From positions 1 to 64,000 of the forward strand of contig QNQO01001167.1 of the NCBI GenBank assembly GCA_003290165.1: a stretch of 64,000 nt of DNA, in the 5' to 3' direction. Made by a program: the position numbers and the translations under genes. Shown one piece after another: positions 1-10,286 of this stretch. This DNA is from Berberis thunbergii (lineage: Eukaryota > Streptophyta > Magnoliopsida > Ranunculales > Berberidaceae). The notes beneath the pieces were generated by a model, which searched no databases, was not told the DNA's origin, and saw only the letters and a list, made by a program, of their open reading frames with translations. Within the stretch, counting starts at the first letter, position 1; every line of letters begins with the position of its first letter.

Positions 1-741
1 TGCTCACCTTGTAGTACTCATAGAACATCCATTTGCAATAATACTTTTATGTCAAAAGCATGTTCTTCTTTGTCTCAGTGGCATGCTAGACTAGGACATC
101 CTTCTCTTTCTGTTGTAAAACAAGTTCTTAACAAATGCAATATTATTGCTTCCAATGCAAATGTTGATATTTGTACTGCCTGTTGCTTGGGCAAGATTCA
201 TAGGCTTCCGTTCTCCAATTCTACTACAGTCTACTCAAAGCCTTTTGAGCTCGTTCATACTGACCTTTGGGGTCCTGCCTCTACTCAGTCTTCTGGTGGT
301 TTCAAGTACTATGTTCATTTTATTGATTCCTATAGTAGATTCACTTGGGTCTACTTATTGAAAAATAAGTCAGATGCCTTTCCTACTTTCCTCAAATTCA
401 AGGCTTTAGTTGAGTTGCAATTTGGCTTTCCTATCAAATGTCTGCAATCAGACTGGGGCGGAGAGTATAGATCCTTTGCTAATTTTCTTAGTATTCATGG
501 GATAGGTCATAGGCTTGCATGTCCTACTACTCATCAGCAGAATGGACTTGCTGAAAGAAAGCATCGTCACATTACTGAATCAGCATTGGCACTCCTTGCC
601 CATGCCTCACTTCCTCTAAAATACTGGGATGATGCTGTTAGGACTTCAGTGTTTCTTATCAATCGTGTTCCTACTCAAACTCTCAATGGCCTGTCACCTT
701 ATGAAAACTTTACAATACACCTCCTGATTACAGCATTTTAA
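1..741 (+). pseudogene. Ty1/copia pol, integrase part (5' end outside window)
   Basis: This is the integrase region of a copia polyprotein, open from the window's first base. The zinc-binding GAG-pre-integrase domain shows WHARLGH followed by CTACC (HHCC type). The catalytic core shows HTDLWGP (first Asp), QSDWGGEY (second Asp) and NGLAERKHR (Glu), so the DDE triad is present. The usual Asn of QSDNGGEY is Trp here. The frame ends at 741, but the homologous protein continues without a stop in another frame from about 720 (PPDYSIL...), so a single frameshift lies near 700-720. Gag, protease and the 5' LTR would lie upstream of the window. Assignment to copia is certain from the domain order (integrase before reverse transcriptase). 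Confidence 0.93.
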
Positions 742-2822
742 GAGTTTTTGGGTGTTCATGCTTTCCCAATACCAGGCCATACAACTCCCATAAGCTGCAA
801 TTTAGATCTGAGGAATGCATTTTTCTGGGGTATAGTTCCCAACATAAGGGATATAAATGTGTGTCATGTACTGGTCGCCTATTCATATCTCGTGATGTAG
901 TGTTTAATGAGTCACATTTTCCTTATTCAAAGTGGTTCTCTGATGCTGCTACTCCTTCTTCAACTGGTCCTTCCTCTAATTCTGTTCCTGCATCCATTGG
1001 TTTCTCCTCTTCACTCACTGCAAATCAATCCCCTGCTTTCTCCCATACATTACTTAATCCTTTGGTCAACTTGTCTCCCACTCTTCCACCTAGTCCTAAT
1101 CCTGCTCCTAGCCCTGTCTCTAGCCCTGCTTCCAGTCCTCTTCCTAATGACAGTCCTCAGGTCAGGTCAGTGTCTAGTCCTCCTCATCCTATTGCTCCTA
1201 GTCATAAGATGATTACTAGGTCTAAGGTTGGCATCTACAAACCTAAAGTCTATATGGCCTCCTCTGAACCTGTGAGCTTGAGTGAAGCACTTGATACCCC
1301 TCATTGGTCCTCAGCTATGCAAAATGAATATGGTGCTCTTCTAAGAAACAACACTTGGACACTTGTTGATCCTCCTCCACACAGAGCTATAGTTGGTTGC
1401 AAATGGTTGTTTAAAGTTAAGCAAAATGCTGATGGGTCTGTTCATCGATATAAGGCTAGATTGGTGGCTCGGGGGTTTGAACAAGCTGCAGGATTCGATT
1501 ATGCTGAAACCTTTAGTCCAGTGGTGAAACCCACAACTATTCGAGTTGTCTTCACAATAGCCATTACTTTTGGTTGGTCTGTGTTTCAACTTGATGTTAA
1601 CAATGCCTTTCTTAATGGAGATTTGCACGAAGATGTTTACATGATGCAACCCCCTGGATTTACTGATTCTTCACGTCCCCATGCTGTGTGCAAACTACAC
1701 AAAGCCTTGTATGGTCTGAAGCAGGCACCTCGAGCTTGGTTTGAAAAGCTGAGACACACTCTTCATCTCTTTGGATTTGTTCCTTCTAAGTCAGATACTT
1801 CTCTATTCATACGACACTCTCCTTTTCCTATCTTTCTTCTGGTGTATGTTGATGATATCTTGATTACTGGTTCCAGCTCCAAAGAGGTTTCACAGGTTAT
1901 TCAGCAGCTAAATGATCAGTTTGCATTGCGAGATCTTGGTCTTGCTCACTACTTCCTTGGCATTCAGGTTCAACAAACTTCTGATGGCTTGTTCTTGTCT
2001 CAAACTAAGTACATTAATGACCTATTGTGTAGAGCTAAAATGCAATTTGCTAATGGTTTATCCACTCCAATGAGTGGTGGGGAAAAACTCTACGACACTG
2101 GCAGTGATCCAGTTACTAATGTTCACTTATATAGGAGTTTGGTCGGTGCTCTACAATACGTTACCATCACAAGGCCTGAATTGTCTTACTCAGTCAATAA
2201 GGTGTGTCAATTCATGCAACATCCTCTTGAATCCCACTGGAGAGTAGTCAAAAGAATTCTGAGGTATCTCAAAGCTACACCAACTGCTGGTCTTCATCTG
2301 GTCTCATCCCCTTCTTTCAAATGGACTGGGTACTGTGATGCTGATTGGGCATCTGATCCTATCGACAGGAGATCCACTTCTGGTTACTGTGTGTTTTTAG
2401 GTGCAAATCTAATCTCTTGGTCTTCAAAGAAGCAGAGTACTATCTCAAGGAGTAGCACTGAAGCTGAATACAGGAGCCTTGCTGCAGTTACAGCTGAATT
2501 AACTTGGCTACAGTCTCTAATGTCTGAACTACATCTTTGCTCTAGCCCTCCTACTATCTGGTGTGATAATAATAGTGCCGTAATGCTTAGTGCGAATCCT
2601 ATTCTTCACTCTAGAACCAAGCATCTTGAATTGGATCTTTACTTTGTACGAGAGAAGGTTGCTAGAAGACTTGTCCAAGTTCATCACATTCCTGCTCTTG
2701 ATCAAATTGCTGACATTTTCACTAAGGCACTTGGGAAGTCTAGATTTTTGAAGCTTCGTGACAAACTAAGTGTAGTTGATGTATCTACGCTTAGTTTGAA
2801 GGGGGATGTTAAGCCTAAGTAG
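720..2822 (+). pseudogene. Ty1/copia pol, reverse transcriptase and RNase H part
   Basis: This continues the copia polyprotein after the frameshift near 720; no stop occurs from 720 to 2822. A Ser/Pro-rich linker (about 930-1200) separates the end of integrase from the reverse transcriptase. The RT carries CKWLFKVK, ARLVARGF, LDVNNAFLNGDL, LYGLKQAPRAWF and the catalytic YVDDILITG. RNase H follows with YCDADWASDP, SSKKQSTISRSSTEAEY, WCDNNSAVMLSANP, RTKHLELD and the terminal ADIFTKAL. The stop codon lies 16 bases inside the 3' LTR, which is common in copia elements. The enzyme motifs look unmutated; only the upstream frameshift argues against activity. Confidence 0.94.
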
Positions 2823-3019
2823 TGTTAGCTAGTAGTTAGTTCATGAGTTAGTTTGTCAATGTGGTCCAGAGTCTGTTAGTGTAGTTTGTTAAGATGAGTT
2901 GTTAGTTTGTTAAGCTGTCTTGACAACTAGCTCTACATTGCAGTCTATATATATACATGTAATGTATTCACTTTGAATCAAGTAATGAAATACAAGTTGT
3001 CTTCAAGTGAATTATAACA
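2807..3019 (+). repeat. 3' LTR of the copia element
   Basis: The 213-bp segment begins TGTTA right after a purine tract (GAAGGGGGA, the polypurine tract at 2799-2806) and ends TAACA, giving the perfect inverted termini expected of an LTR. A TATA-like stretch lies at 2946-2955 and an AATGAAATA poly(A)-type signal near 2985. The 5' LTR is outside the window, so LTR identity and target duplication cannot be checked. The boundaries are inferred from the termini and the polypurine tract. Confidence 0.8.
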
Positions 3020-3386
3020 AACTTTAGTGAATAGTTATCCAACTTATTAGGTACATTTGAAAGAACAAAAAGATAATTATTGGAATATTTTATACTCTTG
3101 TTATTGAAAGAACTCCTTCATTATTCCATTCTTCTATTTGCTTCTTGATTAAGTTGTATCAAGCGTTGTCTTATAACCCCCACGTGTCGCAGTGTGTCTC
3201 TAATTTACCATGGTGTGTTTATGGTATTAAGAAAGACGTGCTAGCCATCTGGCTTGTTTATGATCTTAAGCAGCTCTCTGCTTTCTGTTTTGGTTGAAAT
3301 GTCTTTCTGCTTTTATCAATGTGCTAGCCCCAGTTAAATCCAAAAATTGTTTAACCTCATATTTTTATTTTATGTATAGGGGGTGA
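3020..3386. other. Unassigned spacer between copia LTR and MULE
   Basis: AT-rich sequence with no coding similarity that I recognise. It is the left flank of the Mutator-like element. Confidence 0.4.
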
Positions 3387-3395
3387 ATGTTGCTT
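3387..3395. repeat. Left 9-bp target site duplication of the MULE
   Basis: ATGTTGCTT, repeated exactly at 15100-15108. Each copy lies the same distance (8 bp) from the matching CTACTGTGCCCG inverted termini. Confidence 0.7.
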
Positions 3396-3403
3396 GAGTC
3401 GTT

Positions 3404-3461
3404 CTACTGTGCCCGGTACAGTGCCTGGTACAATGCCCGGCATGTGCCAGGCACGTGCCAG
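3404..3461 (+). repeat. Left terminal GC-rich region of the MULE
   Basis: It starts CTACTGTGCCCGG and contains several interleaved inverted motifs (GTGCCTGGTAC, GTGCCAGGCACGTGCC). The partner end is near 15000-15091. GTGCCTGGT and GGTACCAGGCAC motifs recur in short elements at 28331, 47650 and 57566. Confidence 0.6.
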
Positions 3462-3555
3462 TACCATGAGAGGGATGAAAAGCTTAAAAAAAAAATAAAA
3501 AAATCGCAAAAACTCTCTCGACTGCGCCTCTTCCAGCTCGCGATTAGGGCAGCAA

Positions 3556-3680
3556 ACTGCGCCTCCTCCACCTCCGCCTCCGTCCAAAGTGCGCCTCCTC
3601 TACCTCCGCCTCCGTCCAAAGTGCGCCTCCTTCACCTCCGGCTCCGTCCAAAGTGCGCCTCCTCCTCCTCCAAACTGCAA
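3556..3680 (+). repeat. 32-bp minisatellite, about 3.5 units
   Basis: Tandem units of the type GCGCCTCCTC-TACCTCC-GCCTCCGTCCAAAGT, with small variations, lie in the MULE's left subterminal region upstream of the transposase. GC content is far above the surroundings. Confidence 0.8.
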
Positions 3681-3731
3681 CCTGCGATTAGGTACCGCCC
3701 CTATCTATCTATGTCATCTGTTTTTTGTTGA

Positions 3732-4096
3732 AAATTTTATGGTTAAAGGAAAGGATTTGCTATAGCTTTCAATTTAGGTTTTTGCGTTTTTTTTCCCTGT
3801 ATAAGTTTAGAACAGATGATGGTTATGGAATTTTTTTTTTTTTTTTATGGTTAAAGGAAAGGATTATGGTTATGGAAATTAATTGTGCTTTGTTATTTTT
3901 TTATGTTAGTTGGAAATTTTATGGTTAAAGGAAAGGATTTGCTATAGCTTTCAATTTAGGTTTTCAATTTTTTTTTTTCCCTGTATAAGTTTAGAACAGA
4001 TGATGGTTATGGAATTTTTTTTTTTTTTTTTTATGGTTAAAGGAAAGGATTATGGTTATGGAAATTACTTGTGCTTTGTTATTTTTTTATGTTAGA
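3732..4096 (+). repeat. Two tandem copies of a 182-bp unit (transposase 5' leader)
   Basis: The blocks 3732-3913 and 3914-4096 are near-identical (start AAATTTTATGGTTAAAGGAA, end TTTTTATGTTAG). The unit itself contains the TTATGGTTAAAGGAAAGGAT motif twice. It lies just upstream of the transposase start codon. Confidence 0.85.
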
Positions 4097-4153
4097 TCAG
4101 TTCAGATGCTAATTTTCCATCAATTATGTGTTCATTTTGTCATATTTTCAGGG

Positions 4154-4555
4154 ATGGATACATTAGAAAATAGCGAATGTATGGAAAATTTTGAATCTGT
4201 AGAGTCGATAAAAGAGCCTTTCGTAGGAATGGAATTTAACAACATTGATGAGTATCAGTCATATTATCTTGATTATGGTAATAAAAAGGGATTTCCAGTG
4301 AGAGTAAGGTCAACTGAAAAGGATGATGAGGGAAACCCTAGATATCTTATTCTTGTATGTGGTCGGGCTGGAAAATTTAAAAGTCAAGCAGAAAGTGTTA
4401 TAAAAATGCGTCCCTCTTGTAGATGTGGTTGTTTGGCTAAGATTAGAGCTCTTATACGCCCTGATGGAACAGTGAAAGTGACAACAGTAACTGATGATCA
4501 CAATCATGATTTGAGCCCTACAAAATCGAGATATTACAAAAAAATCGAGTTATGA
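4154..4555 (+). pseudogene. MULE transposase, N-terminal FAR1 zinc-finger part
   Basis: The start ATG at 4154 follows a TTTTCAGGG acceptor-like site, so an upstream leader intron is possible. The protein has the FAR1 DNA-binding domain (WRKY/GCM1-type zinc finger): Cys residues in CGRAGK and RPSCRCGCLAK, then DDHNHDL supplying the His pair. The frame ends at 4555, but the homologous chain (KNRVMSQYVKKRLE) continues in the +1 frame through an A7 run near 4539-4545. A single-base indel in that run therefore breaks the gene. Such proteins bind the element's terminal repeats; FAR1/FHY3 are domesticated relatives. Confidence 0.88.
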
Positions 4556-5883
4556 GCCAATATGTGAAGAAGAGGCTTGAATATAATGATAGGGCGGGCA
4601 TTAGGCCAAATAAGAATTTTTCTTCGTGTGTGGTTGAAGTTGGTGGGAATGATAATATGACATTTTCCCAAAAAGATTGTTACAACTATTTGCATAAAAT
4701 AAGGCAATTGAGACTTGGTGTGGGGGATGCGACGGCACTGCAGAACTACTTTCAAAAGATGCAAGCTAACAATGCTGATTTTTTCTATTTGATGGATTTG
4801 GATGACAATGGGACTTTAAGAAATGTCTTTTGGGCGGATGCATGGAGTAGAGCAGCTTACAAGGAGTTTGGTGACGTCATTACTTTTGACACTACGTACT
4901 TAACTAACAAGTACGAAATGCCATTTGCTTCTTTTGTTGGGGTGAATCATCACGGTCAGTCAATACTTCTTGGATGTGGATTGATATGTAGTGAGACAGT
5001 ACAAGAGTTTGTTTGGCTTTTCAAATCTTGGCTTGTGTGTATGAATGATTGTGCTCCAGCTGCTGTAATCACTGATCAGGACAGAGCAATGAAGAAAGCC
5101 ATCGAAATTGTGTTTCCCAACACACGCCATAGATGGTGCCTATGGCATATTATGAAAAAGTTGCCTAAAAAACTGTCGGGTTACAATGAATACGAGGCTA
5201 TAAAATTTGCAATGCAAAGAGCAGTATATGATTCTCTGTCTCATGAAGAGTTTGAAGAATATTGGTGTGGGTTCATTGAGAAATTTAACCTTGAAAATAA
5301 TGATTGGTTGAGTGGATTATATGATGAAAGAAGTCGTTGGGTACCCACATTTCAGAGGAATACTTTTTGGGCAGGGATGTCTTCAACACAAAGGAGTGAA
5401 AGTATGAATGCTTTTTTTGATGGTTATGTAAATTCAAAGACCACACTAAAGCAATTCGTAGAACAATATGAGAATGCACTACGAAGTAAGGTTCAAAAAG
5501 AAGTTGAAGAGGACTTCAAATCGTTTAGCCGTTGCCTTCCTTGCATTACTCCTTACGCATTTGAGAAAAAATTTCAAGCTGCCTACACCACAAATAAATT
5601 TAAGGAGTTTCAAACAGAGATTGCAGGAAGATTATGGTGTGCAGTTAATCATCATGTCATGGAGGAGTATGGCTTTCAGGTTTATTGTGTTTCGAAAGAC
5701 AGGTTGATAGGAAACGCATACAGGTCAATCAATTTTAAAGTTTATTTTAATGATGATGACTTCAATATTAAGTGCAATTGTCAGTTATTTGAGTTTAGGG
5801 GGATCTTATGCAAACATATTTTATCGGTGTTGTCTCATATGAGGATTAATGTTTTACCTGAAAAATTTATTCTTCGAAGGTGA
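4552..5883 (+). pseudogene. MULE transposase core and SWIM finger
   Basis: This is the MULE transposase domain (PF10551 type). It shows VITFDTTYLTNKY with the first catalytic Asp, AVITDQDRAMKKAI with the second, and RHRWCLWHI directly downstream, followed by the helical insertion and TQRSESMNAFFD. The C-terminal SWIM zinc finger is CNCQLFEFRGILCKHIL (CxC...CxH). It starts in the frame reached after the A-run frameshift. The frame ends at TGA 5881-5883, where relatives have Trp before RKDIKR. The sequence reads on in the same frame (RKDIKRCHKKVK...), so this is a TGG-to-TGA nonsense mutation and not a natural end. Confidence 0.92.
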
Positions 5884-6651
5884 AGGAAAGATATTAAGAG
5901 GTGTCATAAGAAGGTAAAAATTGTATATTCGGATTGGGCAATGAAGCCTGAAAATGAACGGTTTGATGAGATGTGCAGCCTCTTTTATGAAATGGCTGAT
6001 ATAGCTTCAGAGGACCAAAAGGAGACAGATAATGTTAAACGTTGGATAAATATGAAGACTGGTGAACTAAAGAGATCAAAAGGTGATGGTGATAGTGATG
6101 TCAATGTACAGTCAGACGGGATGTTCGAAGTTGGCGCTAAAAGTACTGGTGACATTCATAGTCCATTGGCCGTTCGTTGCAAAGGACGACGTTCTAATTC
6201 GAGGAAGCAATCCACCCTGGAAAAAGTTTGTAAAAAGAGCCAAAAACGGAAAGAAACACAGAAAGAGAAGGAGAAAATGAGACATATTGACCGAGAACAT
6301 GCCATTCAGAATAAATTGGTAATTTTACTTGGTTGTTTTACTTTAATGAATATATATATTTTAAATTCAAGAATATTGAAGTTTTTTTTCATGTCATTTG
6401 TAGGGTTCTACCCAAGTTGGATTTGAAAGTTCACAATATATGACACTTCTTTCAAACCATGTTGAGCCATATGGTAATGCTACATTTGAAGGACTTGGTC
6501 AAGTTTACTCACTTATAACACAGGTATGTAATTTATTGTATTAAGATAAAAAATGTAAGCCTTTATGTAATATCATTTATTTTTGCAGCGCCCACCTTCT
6601 AGCAACGACACAAACTTGACAGATTATAGCTCATTATTTACGCCCTGGTAA
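5884..6651 (+). pseudogene. MULE/FAR1 transposase C-terminal region with two introns
   Basis: Past the nonsense codon the frame stays open to 6318: a FAR1-type C-terminal tail, then a basic Lys/Arg-rich segment around 6180-6290. GT-AG introns follow at 6319-6403 and 6524-6588. The short exons 6404-6523 (GSTQVGFESSQ...) and 6589-6651 (...SLFTPW, TAA at 6649-6651, or a donor at the same place) keep frame. Spliced exons in a transposon gene are usual for plant FAR1-like MULEs. Exon limits are read from splice sites and continuity only. Confidence 0.65.
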
Positions 6652-6668
6652 GGATCTCAAACTTTATT

Positions 6669-6853
6669 AGTTCATCCCGCTCGGGATGCGCCCGCAAAAC
6701 GAGCGAGGGAAGTAAGGTGGCGGGGGTGGGAGCCGTTCATCCCGCTCGGGATGCGCGGCGCGACAAGTCAACGCAAGCATCTCGAGTGGGGTGAACGGCT
6801 CCCACCCCCGCCACCTCACTTCCCTCGCTCGTTTCCTCGCTCATTTCCTCGAC
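6669..6853. repeat. GC-rich hairpin element (MITE-like)
   Basis: Two 40-bp arms, 6700-6739 and 6792-6831, are inverted complements with one mismatch; both carry CGAGCGAGGGAAGT / GGGGGTGGGAGCCGTTCA. The loop and left shoulder repeat TTCATCCCGCTCGGGATGCG. It interrupts the AT-rich sequence just after the transposase. The arm sequence (GAGCGAGGGA) is related to the TA-flanked hairpins at 27359, 45391 and 46909. The transcript could fold into a long stem. Confidence 0.7.
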
Positions 6854-7071
6854 ACTTAGAATTTCTGTTTGTTTACATGTTTGTTTGTAGAGATGATGGT
6901 GTTGGATATATTTCAGCTATATTTCAGCAGTTTTGATGCTTGTTGATGTAGAACAACTAAAATTGCTTCAATTATAATGGAAGTTATGGAACCTATTAGT
7001 AAAGTGCAAACTCTAACATTCCATTTTGGTTGAAGTGACTTGATCCTATGTATGATCTTATTAACATGCAG

Positions 7072-7170
7072 ATTTACATAATTGGTGGAGATGGATCAAT
7101 GCGTGGAGCTGTCAAAATATTTGAGGAAATCTGTCAAAATAGCAGTTGCTGGTGAAATTGCAATGGTGAA
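7072..7170 (+). pseudogene. Phosphofructokinase-like exon scrap inside the MULE
   Basis: After a splice-acceptor-like ACATGCAG the sequence reads IYIIGGDGSMRGAVKIFEE. This matches the ATP-binding GGDG region of plant 6-phosphofructokinases (IIGGDG(T/S)..GA..I(F/Y)EE). KIAVAGE follows in another frame, as in the family's L/VKVAVAG. There is no start or stop, and frame is lost within about 30 codons. A second version lies at 12877-12970, on the other side of the gypsy insertion. I infer capture of a host gene fragment by the MULE. Confidence 0.55.
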
Positions 7171-7221
7171 ATTGCAATCTGTCATTTGGGTTTCAGACAG
7201 CAGTGGAGGTCGCACAGCAGG

Positions 7222-7701
7222 TGTCAGGACTAGTACCATTGGTTAGGGAAATCAAGGTTTAGAGGCCTTTCAAGACTTTCCTAATGGTCTCAAAACTCAA
7301 TGTTCCCTTTTGAAAAGTGCCCAAATGCTTAGCATCTATATTATAGGGGGAAGGTTTGAGCTCTTGACTGTGAGGACGTGTTGCCTCCATTGCATAGTCG
7401 GGCCAGACTGTACCGCTAGCATTTTTATTGTTTTCTTTGCATTGCTTTTCAACTTCAAACTTGTATTTCCATCGATCGATAGCATCGAACTAGTCTTGAG
7501 CAACGTCCTTCCGAACGTTCCTCCCCATTGTAATCTATTGAATGTGAATGAGAGCTTTTACTGACTATTGTGCATTGTTATATTGTCTACAGATTGATAT
7601 TGTGCATTCTCAAGTTAATATTTGTGCTCGTCAAAGTAACTACTCATAGGCTTACTAGTGAATTGGATAGCTAGTGCCGCACGGATTACTAGTCCGTGAC
7701 A
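7222..7701 (+). repeat. 5' LTR of the chromovirus
   Basis: 480 bp, TGTCAGGACTAG at the start and AGTCCGTGACA at the end. It differs from the 3' LTR by T/C near 7259 and T/C near 7655. A TATATTATAG box lies about 115 bp in. Confidence 0.95.
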
Positions 7702-7703
7702 GT

Positions 7704-7715
7704 TGGTATCAGAGC
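7704..7715 (+). other. Primer binding site (tRNA-iMet type)
   Basis: TGGTATCAGAGC, the standard initiator-Met tRNA 3'-end complement, two bases after the 5' LTR. Confidence 0.95.
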
Positions 7716-7728
7716 CAGAACTTGTTGA

Positions 7729-9129
7729 ATGCAAACCAGGATGCAGGAAGTAAATGAGCGCCTTAGCGCTATGGAGGAACGACAGGCCAGTCGAATGCAT
7801 AGACTGGAAAGCAGAATGGACCAGTTGAACACTTTGGGAGAACAGATTAGTCGGTTGGATGGACTCTTTTCACTGGCAGACAGAGTGGATTCGCTGGCCG
7901 AGCATGTTGATAACTTAGAGGGACGAACAGTCGCAATGGAAGAGTCGCCTCACCCCACAGCTCAGGTGATGAGTGACTTCCAATTACAGTTGGAGGACTT
8001 ATTTGCAAGGGTTGGCTTGCTTACTAAGGCCACAGGGACGACTGATCACCCTAGGATGAAAGTACCCGAGCCAAAATCATATGCTGGGGCACGAGATGGG
8101 AAGGAGTTAGAGAACTTCTTGTTTGATCTGGAGCAGTATTTTCGGGCGGTGAACCCCGAATCAGAAGAAGCCAAGGTTACCATGGCGACCATGTACTTAG
8201 CAGGTGATGCGAAACTATGGTGGAGAACCAAATATGCAGATATGGAAGAAGGTCGCATCCTTATTAGAACTTGGGCAGACCTCAAAAAGGAACTCAGAAA
8301 TCAATTCTTGCCTGAGAACACTGATTTCTTAGCAAGGAGGAAGCTCCACACCATCAAACAAACAGGCAATATTCGAGACTATGTCCGACAATTCTCAACT
8401 TGCTTGCTAGATATTCGAGACATGTCTGAGAAGGACAAAGTTTTCTGTTTCATGGAACAAGCCCAGCCGCTTCTACAAGCAGAATTGCAAAGGCAGAAGG
8501 TGACAGATATTACAAGTGCTATTGCGGCAGCAGAAAGATTTAGCGATTATATGCCCATGACTGGATCCACTTCGCTCAATCACTCCACAGCTAGAACTGG
8601 CAGTACAAATTCAAGCTCAGGGTCGAATGCTCGCTCACCTCACCAAAACTGGGGAAACTCAAGTCAGAATCGAGGAAACTATAATTCCCGGCCGTCCAAC
8701 CAGAATTGGAGTTCCAACAAAAATTGGAATGCCAGCTCTAGCAACTCAAATTACAACAACAAAGGAAGGCAAAATTACTCTGGGCAGTGGAGACCATCTG
8801 CCCCTGCCCCATGCATTCTTTGCAATAGCAGGGATCACCCAACAGGCAAATGTCCATCCAAACCAGCTCTACACTCATTAATGTCCTTGCTTCAAGCAGA
8901 ACCTTCTAACCCGACCGCATCGAGCTCGAACCCCACCAACAGTGAGACCTCCCAAATGGGAGCTCTATGCAAGCTCAATGCTGTCAAAGGAGAAATGTAT
9001 GAGCACCCACACAAGAAGGCTTTACAATACATCGACATCACTATCAATGGGTTCCCTTCCCAAGCATTGTTGGATTCCGGAGCGACAGACAATTTTATTG
9101 CCCCAGATGAAGCTAGACGTGTGGTCTGA
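7729..9129 (+). CDS. Chromovirus gag and protease start
   Basis: The first ATG after the primer site opens 466 codons. Residues 1-75 are heptad-like ([13 protein letters not shown]..., coiled-coil). The retrotransposon gag domain follows ([49 protein letters not shown]). After an Asn/Ser-rich stretch comes a CCHC zinc knuckle ([14 protein letters not shown]). The retroviral-type aspartic protease begins with [12 protein letters not shown] at about residue 446. The frame ends at TGA 9127-9129. In the minus-strand copy the same place reads RRVGMNLEED with no stop, so this end is caused by a 1-base deletion. It is the front part of a single gag-pol polyprotein. Confidence 0.93.
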   Translation: MQTRMQEVNERLSAMEERQASRMHRLESRMDQLNTLGEQISRLDGLFSLADRVDSLAEHVDNLEGRTVAMEESPHPTAQVMSDFQLQLEDLFARVGLLTKATGTTDHPRMKVPEPKSYAGARDGKELENFLFDLEQYFRAVNPESEEAKVTMATMYLAGDAKLWWRTKYADMEEGRILIRTWADLKKELRNQFLPENTDFLARRKLHTIKQTGNIRDYVRQFSTCLLDIRDMSEKDKVFCFMEQAQPLLQAELQRQKVTDITSAIAAAERFSDYMPMTGSTSLNHSTARTGSTNSSSGSNARSPHQNWGNSSQNRGNYNSRPSNQNWSSNKNWNASSSNSNYNNKGRQNYSGQWRPSAPAPCILCNSRDHPTGKCPSKPALHSLMSLLQAEPSNPTASSSNPTNSETSQMGALCKLNAVKGEMYEHPHKKALQYIDITINGFPSQALLDSGATDNFIAPDEARRVV

Positions 9130-10286
9130 ACTTAGAAGGAGATGTGGGTAAGTTAAAAGCTGTCAACTCTGAGGCAATCTCTATTAATGGTGTGGCTAGA
9201 GCTGTGCCACTACAGGTTGGTCCATGGGAAGGAAAATCAAACTTCTTGGCCGTTCCACTTGATGATTTTAAGGTGATTCTTGGCCAAGAATTCTTCCGAG
9301 GAGCTGCAGCAGGACCATTACCTTTCATGGATTCCTTGGGGTTTTTCGGACCCAGACTACGCATTGTACCAACCTCAATTCGACCAACAACTCATGATAG
9401 AATATTGTCGGCGCTCCAAGTCAAGAGGGGCTTGGCCAAAGGAGAAGATACATACTTAGCTGTGGCAAAGCTAGAGATGGAAGATGATACTAGCAAAATC
9501 CCTGAGGAAGTTGCCCAAGTTATTGCTGACTTCAGCGAAGTGATGCCGAATGAATTGCCAAAGAATCTACCTCCCAGAAGGCTCATTGATCACGAAATTG
9601 AGTTAGTCCCTGGTGCCAAGCCACCCGCACGTAGTCCATATCGCATGAGCCCTCCAGAGCTGACCGAATTGAGAACACAACTAGATGGCTTGTTGGAGTC
9701 AGGATTCATTCGGCCCTCTAAAGCACCTTATGGGGCACCTGTTCTTTTTCAGCGGAAACATGATGGCAGTCTTCGCCTTTGTGTTGATTATAGAGCCTTG
9801 AACAAAGTCACTATAAAGAACAAATACCCGTTGCCGCTCATTGCAGACTTATTCGACCAACTTGGATCCGCCAGATACTTCACAAAACTCGACTTGAGAT
9901 CAGGTTACCATCAGGTCCGCATTGCTGCTGGTGACGAACCCAAAACTGCTTGTTCTACTAGATATGGGTCATATGAGTTCCTAGTAATGCCCTTCGGCTT
10001 GACCAATGCGCCAGCTACATTTTGCACCCTTATGAATGGCCTGTTCCGTCACCTTCTGGACAAGTCTGTGGTTGTCTATCTTGACGACATTGTGGTTTAT
10101 AGTGGGACTATAGAAGAACACCTACATCATTTGCGAGAAGTGTTCCAAATCCTTAAGGATAATCATCTCTTTGTCAAGAAGGAAAAGTGCTCATTCGGCC
10201 AGACCCAGATCAATTTCTTGGGGCATGTTATTGGCAATGGCAAGATTCGGATGGACATGGAGAAAGTCAAGGCAATCCATGATTAA
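9130..10286 (+). pseudogene. Chromovirus pol: protease end and reverse transcriptase
   Basis: This is the reading frame after the first frameshift. The protease C-terminus ([11 protein letters not shown]) is followed by the RT linker ([27 protein letters not shown]) and the RT core ([55 protein letters not shown], catalytic [27 protein letters not shown]). It stops at TAA 10284-10286, where the relative has [11 protein letters not shown]; one base is missing (GATTAAAC against GATTGGAAC). Confidence 0.93.

Noticed and set aside
3387..3731. Overlapping open frames on both strands in the MULE left end
   Set aside because: Produced by the 32-bp GC-rich minisatellite, which has no stops in several frames.
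7310..7564. 84-codon open frame, repeated identically at 12467-12721
   Set aside because: It lies wholly inside both LTRs; the identity is due to LTR duplication, not to a gene.
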